DNA from: Desulfobacterales bacterium
GTDB taxonomy: Bacteria > Desulfobacterota > Desulfobacteria > Desulfobacterales > UBA2174_A
DNA length: 20,322 nucleotides
Reading direction: 5' to 3'
NCBI GenBank assembly: GCA_025454075.1
Contig: JALOPD010000038.1
Coordinates: 1-20,322, forward strand
Part shown: positions 1 to 6,360 of the stretch, in pieces
Layout: the number at the start of each line of letters is the position of its first letter
Numbering within the stretch: the first letter of the stretch is position 1
Program-made: the position numbers and the translations under genes
Notes under the pieces: model-generated
Told to the model about the DNA's origin: nothing
Databases searched by the model: none
What the model saw: only the letters and a program-made list of their open reading frames with translations

Positions 1-1178
1 GACATGCGGTAGAACTTGCGGCCGAGGGCCCGCGCGATGGACTGGCCGACCGAGGTCTTGCCGGTGCCGGGCGGGCCCACGAAGCACAGGATCGGCCCCT
101 TGGAGTCGGGCTTGAGCTTGCGCACGGCGAGGTACTCGATGATGCGGCGCTTGGGCTTGTCGAGGCCGTAGTGGTCGTCGTCCAGCACCTTGCGGGCCTT
201 CTGGATGTCCAGGTTGTCCGCGGTCGCCGTGTGCCAGGGCAGGGCCGTCAGCCACTCGAGGAAGGTGGTCGCCACCGAGTACTCCGCCGACGAGGGGTGC
301 ATGCGCGCCAGGCGCTCCAGCTCGCGGTCGGCCTCCTTCCGGGCCTCCGGCGGCAGGTCGGCGTCCTTGACCTTGGTCCGGTATTCCTCGACCTCGCCCG
401 CGGCCTCGTCCTTCTCTCCCAGTTCGGTCTTGATGGCCTTGAGCTGCTCGCGCAGGTAGTACTCGCGCTGCTTTTTGTCCATGTCCTCCTTGACCTGGTC
501 CTGGATCTTCTTGCCGAGCTCGAGGATCTCGAGCTGCTTGTTGACGATGCGCGTGACCACCTTGAGCCGTTCGCCCACGATCAGGGTTTCCAGCACCTTC
601 TGCTTTTCCTCCGCCGTGGCGTTCAGCGAAGAGGCGACCATGTCCGCCAGGGTGCCGGGCTCCTTGATGGACTGGGCCATGTAGACGACTTCGGCCGGAA
701 GCGTCGGGGAGGCCTGCACCACGCGCGCGAAGAGGTTGACGAGGTTGGTCATGAGGGCTTCGATTTCGGTGTCGTGCGGGGTCTCTTCGGCCAGGTGCTC
801 GACGTCGGCCTGGAAGAACGCCTTGCCCTCCGCTTGCGCGAGCGCCTTGATCCGGATGCGCCCCAGGCCCTGGACCAGCAGCTGGGTCCGGTTCTCGGGC
901 GCCTTGGCCATTTTCAGGATCATGGCGCTGGTGCCGATCGCGGCGTAGGCGTCGGGCTTCGGCGGGCCCTCCTGGGCGGGGTCCGGCTTGGCGAAGACCA
1001 TGCCGATCATGCGGTCCCGTGACATGGCCTCGTCGATGAGCTGGACCGAGTCCGGCTGCATCACCAGCAGCGGGGTGACCATTTTGGGGAACAGCACGGA
1101 ATCGACCACCGGCAGGATGGGAAGGATCGGCAGGGTCGCGGCGGCGTTTCCGGTTTCAGGCGCTTTTTCTTCGGTCAT
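1..1178 (-). CDS. lon: Lon protease, N-terminal part (runs off left edge)
   Basis: ATP-dependent serine protease that degrades misfolded and regulatory proteins in the cytoplasm. About 392 codons are visible. Residues 15-215 or so match the Lon substrate-binding domain (starting LPILPVVDSVLFPKMV), followed by the helical linker rich in E, K and L. The AAA+ module begins before the edge, with Walker A GPPGTGKT at residues 368-375, close to its position in E. coli Lon. Walker B, the sensor residues and the Ser-Lys protease dyad lie outside the window. The start at 1178 is chosen because GAGGTG sits about six bases upstream and the family N-terminus follows directly. It lies 68 bases downstream of hsp20 on the same strand, separated by a GC hairpin, so the two are probably co-transcribed. 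Identification is certain; only completeness is unknown. Confidence 0.96.
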   Translation of the reverse strand, partial: MTEEKAPETGNAAATLPILPILPVVDSVLFPKMVTPLLVMQPDSVQLIDEAMSRDRMIGMVFAKPDPAQEGPPKPDAYAAIGTSAMILKMAKAPENRTQLLVQGLGRIRIKALAQAEGKAFFQADVEHLAEETPHDTEIEALMTNLVNLFARVVQASPTLPAEVVYMAQSIKEPGTLADMVASSLNATAEEKQKVLETLIVGERLKVVTRIVNKQLEILELGKKIQDQVKEDMDKKQREYYLREQLKAIKTELGEKDEAAGEVEEYRTKVKDADLPPEARKEADRELERLARMHPSSAEYSVATTFLEWLTALPWHTATADNLDIQKARKVLDDDHYGLDKPKRRIIEYLAVRKLKPDSKGPILCFVGPPGTGKTSVGQSIARALGRKFYRM

Positions 1179-1214
1179 GTCCACCTCGGTTCAGGTCGGT
1201 TCGCAACGCATGGC

Positions 1215-1239
1215 GCCGCACGCCGCAGCGGCGTGCGGC
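1215..1239 (-). terminator. GC-rich perfect hairpin between hsp20 and lon
   Basis: Perfect inverted repeat with 12-base arms, GCCGCACGCCGC and GCGGCGTGCGGC, around a single A; in practice a 10-bp stem with a 5-base loop. It lies 8 bases after the hsp20 stop and 37 bases before the lon start. There is no T-run after it, so it is more likely an attenuator or an mRNA-stabilising/processing stem within a shared transcript than a full intrinsic terminator. Confidence 0.5.
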
Positions 1240-1246
1240 CCCGCCG

Positions 1247-1693
1247 TCATTCATGCGCGATGGAAACTTTGAAGGTCTGATCCGTCGGCCGTTTCACCAG
1301 CCGGATTTCCAGGAAGCCGTTCTTGGAGGCCGCCGTCACCTTTTCAGGGTCGATCGGGCTCGGCAGAAAGAGAATGCGCTCGAACCGGCCGTATTGGATC
1401 TCCGCCAGCCGGTAGGTGCAGTCCTGGCAGCAGGACGGCGCCCGGCGGCTGCCCTGGACCCGAACGGCCTTGCTGCTGATCTCGACCTCGAGGTCCTCTT
1501 TGTCCACCCCGCCGATTTCCGCCAGGATGACGACCTCCGTGCGGGTTTCGTACATGTCCATCGGCGGCCGCCAGGTGCGCTCGGAGAGCATGAAGGAGGG
1601 GCCCATGGTCCCGAGCATGTCCTCGAGGGTTTTTTCGAACTTGGAGGTCAGCTCATCCAGGTCGTTGCCGAAGCGAATCTTGAAGAATTCCAT
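1247..1693 (-). CDS. Small heat-shock protein, Hsp20/alpha-crystallin family
   Basis: ATP-independent holdase chaperone that binds unfolding proteins in the cytoplasm. The 148-residue length is typical. A short N-terminal arm (1-40) is followed by the alpha-crystallin domain (about 44-134), with the family signature AASKNGFLEI at 121-130, and a short tail containing V-S-I (143-145), a possible I/V-x-I oligomerisation motif. The start at 1693 is chosen over the longer open frame (to 1885) because AGGA lies nine bases upstream and the preceding 64 residues do not look like protein. Unusual feature: a cysteine cluster CCQDC at 88-92 in the middle of the crystallin domain. It is followed by lon, pairing a holdase with the protease that clears damaged proteins. 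Confidence 0.93.
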   Translation of the reverse strand: MEFFKIRFGNDLDELTSKFEKTLEDMLGTMGPSFMLSERTWRPPMDMYETRTEVVILAEIGGVDKEDLEVEISSKAVRVQGSRRAPSCCQDCTYRLAEIQYGRFERILFLPSPIDPEKVTAASKNGFLEIRLVKRPTDQTFKVSIAHE

Positions 1694-1745
1694 GGGGGTT
1701 TTCCTAAACTGGTTAAGGGGTCTCGCAGGAAGGGTGACGTTACGA

Positions 1746-1774
1746 TTGCTACCACATCCGGCAGGGCATGTAAA
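1746..1774 (-). promoter_or_regulatory. Candidate promoter for hsp20-lon
   Basis: On the minus strand, TTTACA (1774-1769) is followed after 17 bases by TAGCAA (1751-1746), preceded by TGG, which makes an extended -10 (TGn). The predicted transcript would start about 45 bases before the hsp20 start. I see no convincing sigma-32 (CTTGAA / CCCCAT) or CIRCE element here. The match is moderate and found by eye. Confidence 0.4.
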
Positions 1775-1850
1775 GGCAGCATAGGCTTTCCAGGGCCTGA
1801 CATCGTGGCCCGACCGGATCGAGGCAGCCATGCGTCGTTTTTCAAATAGG

Positions 1851-2768
1851 CTACAGCCGATCCGGCGTGAACGCCACCACCTCATCGATGGTCGAGGCGT
1901 CTGCGAAAAGCATCACCAGACGGTCGACGCCGAGCGCGTTGCCGGCGCAGGGCGGCAGGGCGGAGAGGGCCTCCAGAAATTTCTGCGGCAGGCCCTGAAC
2001 CGGTCGGCCGCGCCGGCGTTGGATCTCCAGCTCGGCCTCGAAGCGCCGCCGCTGCTCGACCGGGTCGGTGAGCTCGCTGAAACCGTTGCACAGCTCGAGC
2101 CCGCCGATGTAGAGCTCGAAGCGTTCGGCGACCGCTGGTTCCCCCGGCTTCAGGCGCGCCAGCGACCCGCAGGCGGCCGGGTAGTCGTGGATGAACACCG
2201 GCGCGGGGCCCAGGCGCGGCTCGATCTCCAGGCCCATCAGCTCGTCGAAGCGCCCCTGGGCCAAGGCGGCGTCCGCGGGCAAGGACGCATACCGCCGGAA
2301 GGCCTCGGCCACCGTCAGCCGCGGCCACGGCGGCGTCAGGTCGACCCGCGCGCCTTGATACGCGAGCGCATGCCCCAGGCCGAGGCCTTCGGCGACATGA
2401 AGGATCAGCTGCTCGGTGCGGGTCATCAGGTCGTCGTAGGTCTCGGATGCGGCGTACCATTCGAGCAGGGTCATCTCCGGCAGGTGCCGGCGGCCGCGTT
2501 CGCCTTTGCGGAAACACTTGCAGATCTGGTAGATGCGTTCGCAGCCGGCCGCGACCAGCGGTTTCATGCAGATCTCCGGCGAGGGCTGCAGCACCCAGCC
2601 CTCGGATTCGATCGGCTCGATGTGCGCCTCGGGCAGCGGCACCGGGATGCGGACAGGAGTCTCGACCTCGAGAAAGCCCTGCGCGCGGAAAAACGCGCGG
2701 ATCAAGCTGAGGACCTCGGCGCGGCGAAGGAGGTTTTTCGGAAAAAACCCTCGGCTGACGTTCGGCAT
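1851..2768 (-). CDS. epmA: Elongation factor P--(R)-beta-lysine ligase (EpmA/PoxA/GenX)
   Basis: Class II lysyl-tRNA-synthetase paralogue that activates (R)-beta-lysine with ATP and attaches it to a lysine of elongation factor P, helping the ribosome through polyproline stretches. The 305 residues cover only the catalytic core; the N-terminal anticodon-binding domain of LysRS is absent, which is diagnostic of the EpmA group (E. coli protein 325 aa). Motif 1 is around 31-40 (FLEVETPV). Motif 2 is at 84-105, with the family pattern FRKGERGRRHLPEMTLLEWY. Motif 3 is near the C-terminus (GNALGVDRLVMLF). The start at 2768 has GAGGG about seven bases upstream. The partner genes efp and epmB are not in the window. 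Identification is strong; the exact EF-P substrate chemistry is inferred from the family. Confidence 0.93.
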   Translation of the reverse strand: MPNVSRGFFPKNLLRRAEVLSLIRAFFRAQGFLEVETPVRIPVPLPEAHIEPIESEGWVLQPSPEICMKPLVAAGCERIYQICKCFRKGERGRRHLPEMTLLEWYAASETYDDLMTRTEQLILHVAEGLGLGHALAYQGARVDLTPPWPRLTVAEAFRRYASLPADAALAQGRFDELMGLEIEPRLGPAPVFIHDYPAACGSLARLKPGEPAVAERFELYIGGLELCNGFSELTDPVEQRRRFEAELEIQRRRGRPVQGLPQKFLEALSALPPCAGNALGVDRLVMLFADASTIDEVVAFTPDRL

Positions 2769-2845
2769 AGGGAGCCCTCGGCGGCGGCCCCGTGAAGGGT
2801 GGACCGGCCCGATGAGAAACGCCCGATGCCGGGACCGGGGATGGA

Positions 2846-2861
2846 AGCGCCATCCGGCGCT
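2846..2861 (-). other. Small hairpin in the epmA leader
   Basis: AGCGCC and GGCGCT flank a four-base loop between the gpgS stop and the epmA start. There is no T-run. It could be a weak terminator for gpgPS or simply leader structure. Confidence 0.25.
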
Positions 2862-2882
2862 CGGGGACGATGCCGCCTTTTC

Positions 2883-2910
2883 CGCTTATCACTGAAATCC
2901 CAAAAGTCAA
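2883..2910 (-). promoter_or_regulatory. Possible epmA promoter
   Basis: On the minus strand, TTGACT (2910-2905) precedes TAAGCG (2888-2883) by 16 bases, with TGA just before the hexamer (an extended -10 arrangement). It lies in the 152-base gap between gpgS and epmA, about 115 bases before the epmA start. The -10 is a poor match, so this is tentative. Confidence 0.28.
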
Positions 2911-2920
2911 CCCTGGGTTT

Positions 2921-4129
2921 TCAACGGTTGTCCTCTTCGATGCACGCGTTCAAACGGTCCTGATAGTCCGGAATGGCGGCGGCGATGCGCACCCACGCCG
3001 GGAGCATGGGGATGCCCACCGGGTCGGCGGTGAATTCGGCGATCGCGCAGCGCAGCGAGCTGACGAACGCCTCCACGGCCTCGATCTCCTCGTGCCGGTC
3101 GTAGACCAACCCGTTGATCAGCGACAGCCCGTGATATTTCTCGACGGTGACCCGCGCCTCTTGAATGTAGGCGGTCAGCATCGTCCGGAAGAAGGCGTCG
3201 CTCATGACGATGCCGTCCTGGGAGAGAAAACGGAACAGGGCCTTGGCGATGTCGCAGGCCATGCGGATCAGCCCTTCGTCCGGGCGGTCTTTCTCCAGCA
3301 CCTGGTGCTTGTGCTCGTAGGTGTCGGTGATTTCCACCTGGCAGATGCGGTTGACCGAGGCCCGCTGGTAGATTTCGCTCAACAGCGAAACCTCGAGGCC
3401 CCAGGTGGGCGAAATGCGGATGCCCATGGCCAGGCTGGCGATCAGCGCGAACTCGCCGGAGAGGGCGTAGCGGAAGTTGTCCAGGTAGGCCAGAAACGGG
3501 TTGTGGCCCAGGATCCGGCGCAGCGTCCGGATCAGCGGCGTGTAGAACAGGCGCGTGACCCTGCCGTAGAGCCGGTCGGTGACCCGGGCGTAGTATCCCT
3601 TGCTGAACTCGAAGTCCGTCGCCGGATGCACCACGGGGTAGACCAGCCGTGCCAGCATTTCCCTCTGGTAGTCGACGATGTCGCAGTCGTGCGTGGCGAC
3701 GGCGTACACATCGCGTTCGGCGAGGATGTAGCCCAGGGCCATCCACACCGACTGGCCTTTCCCGGGATGCTGCAGGGTGAAATCCGCATCGCGGAGCTCC
3801 TGGTAGAGGGACTGCAGGCCGGGGCCGTCCTGCCAGATGATCTTCACATTCTGCGGCATCCCCCGCATGAGCGTTTTGACATGCTGGAACTGCCGCTCGT
3901 CGGCGCGGTCGAGAGAGACGACGATTTTATGGAGATACCGGACGTGCTTCAACTCCGCGACGATGCGGGGCATCGCGGGGGTTTCGAATTCGGAGTAAAG
4001 CGCCGGCAGCAGCAGGACGATGTGACGGCGCCAGGCAATGGCCTCGATTTCGCCCTCCAGCTCTTCGATCGGCCGTTGTTTCAACCGCTGCAAAACAGTG
4101 ATGGCGTCCTGTTGCCAGAAATCAGCCAT
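2921..4129 (-). CDS. gpgS: Glucosyl-3-phosphoglycerate synthase (GT81 glycosyltransferase)
   Basis: Predicted to transfer glucose from an NDP-glucose to 3-phosphoglycerate, giving glucosyl-3-phosphoglycerate, the precursor of the compatible solute glucosylglycerate. The 402 residues show a cytoplasmic GT-A fold: IVLLLPALYSE near 37-46, metal-binding DxD as THDCDI (146-151), then the family blocks FEFSKGYYARV (173-183), LYGRVTRLF (187-195), WGLE (243-246) and EHKHQ (272-276). The start at 4129 is preferred to 4168 because AAAGGGGG lies about six bases upstream and MADFWQQ matches the usual family beginning. It follows gpgP by 82 bases on the same strand, and the phosphatase next door strongly supports the pathway. 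A mannosyl donor cannot be excluded from sequence, but the motifs look GT81 rather than the mannosyl GT55 type. Confidence 0.88.
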   Translation of the reverse strand: MADFWQQDAITVLQRLKQRPIEELEGEIEAIAWRRHIVLLLPALYSEFETPAMPRIVAELKHVRYLHKIVVSLDRADERQFQHVKTLMRGMPQNVKIIWQDGPGLQSLYQELRDADFTLQHPGKGQSVWMALGYILAERDVYAVATHDCDIVDYQREMLARLVYPVVHPATDFEFSKGYYARVTDRLYGRVTRLFYTPLIRTLRRILGHNPFLAYLDNFRYALSGEFALIASLAMGIRISPTWGLEVSLLSEIYQRASVNRICQVEITDTYEHKHQVLEKDRPDEGLIRMACDIAKALFRFLSQDGIVMSDAFFRTMLTAYIQEARVTVEKYHGLSLINGLVYDRHEEIEAVEAFVSSLRCAIAEFTADPVGIPMLPAWVRIAAAIPDYQDRLNACIEEDNR

Positions 4130-4211
4130 TCGGCCCCCTTTCCCGCACCCGGCTGAGCCGCCGCCCATCGTTTTTTCCTTGAGAAGCCGTTCGGTCGACA
4201 GCGGCGCGACC

Positions 4212-5036
4212 TCAGCCGGAGGCGCTCCAACCCTCCAACCGGTCCAACACTTCCAGCACGGCGTGGTTCCACCCGCGGCTGCCGGGGTGAGGCGCTTTCT
4301 TCAGGTTGAGCAGTTCGATGTCCTCGAAGGAGCCGTCGGGGTGCGGTATCAGGATGGGAATGTCGACGCGCTTCAGCATCGACAAGTCGTTGGCGCTGTC
4401 CCCCAAGCCGATCGTCAGGAGCCCATCGCCGGTGTTTTGTGAAAAAACCGACGCGCACAGCCGTACGGCGCGCCCCTTGTCCTGCTGGGCCCCGGTGAGG
4501 TGAAAAAAGCGGCCGCCGGAGGTTATCTTGAAGCCGTCGGAAAGAGCTATGCGGTCCATTTCGGGTATGCGGCTCTCGTCATCGATCATAAACGGCTCCG
4601 TGAATTCCCGTTCCTTCGCCAGGGCGGCCTGTTCGAGAGGAAGGCCGCTCAGCAGTTCGATCTCCTCGGCGCTCAGATCGCCGAACCCGATCAGGTGGAA
4701 ACGTTCTTTCAATCGGCAGGCGAAGCGCCTGATTTCGACATAGTTCGACCCCAGGCGAACGATGGTGTATGGCGGGACCCGCACCCCGGCCGGAATCCGG
4801 AAGCCGCGGTAGCCGTCCGGGAAGAAAATCGCCGCGCCGTTCTCGACGATGAACGGGTCCCGGATCCCCAGCACTTCCTGGAGGCGTTCGATCTCGCGGC
4901 GCGTCTTGCTGGAGGTGAAGACCAGGGGGATCTGCCGGCTGCGGATGCGCGCCAGCCCCTCTTCGGCCTCCCCGTGCGAATAGTCGCCGTGATCGAGCAG
5001 GGTGCCGTCGAGGTCCGTGAAGATCAACAGGTTCAT
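4212..5036 (-). CDS. gpgP: Glucosyl-/mannosyl-3-phosphoglycerate phosphatase (HAD, MPGP family)
   Basis: HAD-superfamily phosphatase predicted to remove phosphate from the product of the downstream synthase and release glucosylglycerate. The 274 residues have all four HAD motifs: DLDGT with nucleophile D8 and acid D10; TSSKTR at 41-46; K187 in QQDKGRA; and GLGDSANDLSML at 210-221. A C2-type cap lies between motifs II and III, and VENGAAI (64-70) is typical of the Cof/MPGP subgroup. The start at 5036 gives a family-like N-terminus, although the ribosome-binding site is weak. It is the first gene of a two-gene unit with gpgS and has its own well-formed promoter and palindrome upstream. The sugar specificity is inferred from the GT81 partner. 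Confidence 0.87.
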   Translation of the reverse strand: MNLLIFTDLDGTLLDHGDYSHGEAEEGLARIRSRQIPLVFTSSKTRREIERLQEVLGIRDPFIVENGAAIFFPDGYRGFRIPAGVRVPPYTIVRLGSNYVEIRRFACRLKERFHLIGFGDLSAEEIELLSGLPLEQAALAKEREFTEPFMIDDESRIPEMDRIALSDGFKITSGGRFFHLTGAQQDKGRAVRLCASVFSQNTGDGLLTIGLGDSANDLSMLKRVDIPILIPHPDGSFEDIELLNLKKAPHPGSRGWNHAVLEVLDRLEGWSASG

Positions 5037-5106
5037 TTTGAGCGAATCCAGCGAGTTTGCCGTTTCACGTCCTGCGGGTCTGAAACCGCGTTTGGTTTGC
5101 GGATGT

Positions 5107-5121
5107 TAACGTAATACGTTA
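5107..5121 (-). promoter_or_regulatory. Palindromic operator candidate overlapping the gpgPS -10
   Basis: Perfect 7-base inverted repeat TAACGTA / TACGTTA around one central base. It coincides with the -10 hexamer of the predicted gpgPS promoter, which is where a repressor would block RNA polymerase. The regulator is not evident in the window. Confidence 0.5.
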
Positions 5122-5144
5122 TTGCTCCTCTTCGCCCGTGTCAA
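5116..5144 (-). promoter_or_regulatory. Promoter of the gpgP-gpgS unit
   Basis: Minus-strand consensus -35 TTGACA (5144-5139), a 17-base spacer, and -10 TAACGT (5121-5116). Transcription would begin near 5109, giving a leader of about 70 bases. The perfect -35 with a weak -10 embedded in a palindrome suggests a regulated sigma-70 promoter, reasonable for an osmolyte pathway. The assignment is by eye. Confidence 0.55.
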
Positions 5145-5148
5145 GCGT

Positions 5149-5188
5149 AATTGGCGGGGGAATTGGCGGTGTTCGGCGCAAATGGCGG
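5149..5188. repeat. Short direct repeats upstream of the gpgPS promoter
   Basis: AATTGGCGG occurs at 5149-5157 and 5161-5169, with a variant AAATGGCGG at 5180-5188. The first two copies are 12 bases apart, directly upstream of the gpgPS -35 (they read CCGCCAATT on the transcribed strand). They could be an activator site, or belong to control of the divergent gene at 5305. No known regulator motif is recognised. Confidence 0.35.
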
Positions 5189-5241
5189 CGGAATGGTTGC
5201 TGCGGCGGGAATCCGAAAATCGCCTTGAGTGGAGAAATCTC

Positions 5242-5270
5242 TTGATTTCCTCCCGGATTCACTTGATTCT
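5242..5270 (+). promoter_or_regulatory. Weak promoter candidate for the secreted protein gene
   Basis: TTGATT (5242-5247) and GATTCT (5265-5270) are 17 bases apart, about 35 bases before the start codon at 5305. Only half of the -10 bases match consensus, so confidence is low. Confidence 0.25.
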
Positions 5271-5304
5271 TTAACATCTCACCTTTCTGGGAGGTTCATT
5301 CGAC

Positions 5305-6249
5305 ATGACACGATTATGGGTTGGATGGCTGGCGGTTGCCGTCATTTCCGGATGCCTTCTGATTGCCGGTGCGGCGGCCGGGGAGAGGCACCGCGTTCCC
5401 GGCACGCACGTGACGATCGAGCCGCCGGCGGGTTTTACTCCCGCCGCGCAATTTCCCGGTTTTTTGCGGGCCGACATCGGCGCTTCGGTCATGGTGACGG
5501 AGTTGCCCGGGCCCGTCGCCGAGGTCCGCGAGGGCATGACGAAGGAGGGCCTCGCCGCGCGGGGGATGGTCCTGCTGGAATCCCAGGCGGTGCAGGTCGA
5601 CGGGCGCGAGGCGCTCCTGCTTCACATCCGGCAGGAGGCGTCCGGGCTGGAGTATCTCAAGTGGTTTCTTCTTGCCGGCGACGAGGGCGGCACGACCCTG
5701 GTGGTGGGGACATTCCCGGGCAAGGAGGCGGCATCGCTCAGCGCGCCCGTCCGACAGGCGGTGTTGTCCGCCGCCTGGGACCGGCAGGCCAAGGTCGACC
5801 CCTTCGAGGGGCTGCTGTTCCGCCTGGAGCCGACCCCGAAACTCAAAATCGCCAACCGGATGAACAACATGGTGATTTTCAACGAGGAGGGCAGCCTCCG
5901 CCCGCTGGGTCCCGGAGAGCCGTTTTACATCGCAGGCAACGCCGTGGCGAAGACGGACATACCGGACCTGCCGGCGTTTTCCCGGACCCGGGCACTGCAG
6001 GCCGCCAACATCTACCTGCTGCGCAATGCCAAAGGCCGGTCGATCCGGATCGACGGGCTCGATGCCTACGAGCTGTTGGCCGAGGCGACCCACAGGGGCA
6101 GCGGCACCCCCATCCAGTTCTACCAGGTCATCGCCCCAACCGATGGGATTTATTTCATTCTTCAAGGCTTCGTGGAAACCGGCCGCGCAGCCGAATTTCT
6201 GGCGGAGTTCAGGCACATTACGGAAACGTTCCGCAGGGTCAAGCCATGA
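5305..6249 (+). CDS. Secreted protein of unknown function, PsbP/DcrB-like
   Basis: Not recognised by name. The 314-residue protein has an N-terminal export signal: a basic start (MTR), a hydrophobic core to about residue 21 and A-A-A-G near 23-26, a plausible signal-peptidase I site. ISGC at 14-17 also fits a lipobox, so it could instead be a lipoprotein. The region from about 30 to 160 starts VPGTHVTIEPPAGF and alternates short beta-like segments in a way that recalls the Mog1/PsbP/DcrB fold; a second half (165-314) may be another such domain. No catalytic motif is visible. The start has GGAGG ten bases upstream. It points away from gpgP and lies about 110 bases before an ABC exporter operon that has its own promoter, so a functional link is possible but unproven. 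Confidence 0.75.
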   Translation: MTRLWVGWLAVAVISGCLLIAGAAAGERHRVPGTHVTIEPPAGFTPAAQFPGFLRADIGASVMVTELPGPVAEVREGMTKEGLAARGMVLLESQAVQVDGREALLLHIRQEASGLEYLKWFLLAGDEGGTTLVVGTFPGKEAASLSAPVRQAVLSAAWDRQAKVDPFEGLLFRLEPTPKLKIANRMNNMVIFNEEGSLRPLGPGEPFYIAGNAVAKTDIPDLPAFSRTRALQAANIYLLRNAKGRSIRIDGLDAYELLAEATHRGSGTPIQFYQVIAPTDGIYFILQGFVETGRAAEFLAEFRHITETFRRVKP

Positions 6250-6305
6250 TCGAGGCGGAGGCGGTTGTCGGCAGCTGATCCCGGCCGTCGCCGAAAGAGT
6301 TCCGC

Positions 6306-6334
6306 TTGAATCCCCACCGGTTATTTGCTTTAAT
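6306..6334 (+). promoter_or_regulatory. Promoter of the YbhGFSR-like exporter operon
   Basis: TTGAAT (6306-6311), a 17-base spacer, and TTTAAT (6329-6334), five of six bases of the -10 consensus. The predicted start is near 6341, leaving a leader of about 20 bases that holds GGGGAGG before the GTG at 6361. This is a well-formed sigma-70-type site in an otherwise GC-rich stretch. Confidence 0.55.
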
Positions 6335-6360
6335 CCTGTCCTTGCTCGGGGAGGTGGGCG

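Noticed and set aside
1882..2910. 342-codon minus-strand open frame over epmA
   Set aside because: Overlaps epmA in another frame; low-complexity arginine/proline/alanine-rich translation typical of GC-rich shadow frames.
2870..4156. 428-codon plus-strand open frame opposite gpgS
   Set aside because: Antisense to a well-conserved enzyme with clear motifs; the translation shows no recognisable domain.
5187..5201. Possible sigma-54 site (GGC, 7 bases, TTGCT) before the gene at 5305
   Set aside because: GG and GC are ten bases apart as required, but the ACG part of the -24 element does not match and no enhancer-binding regulator is nearby.
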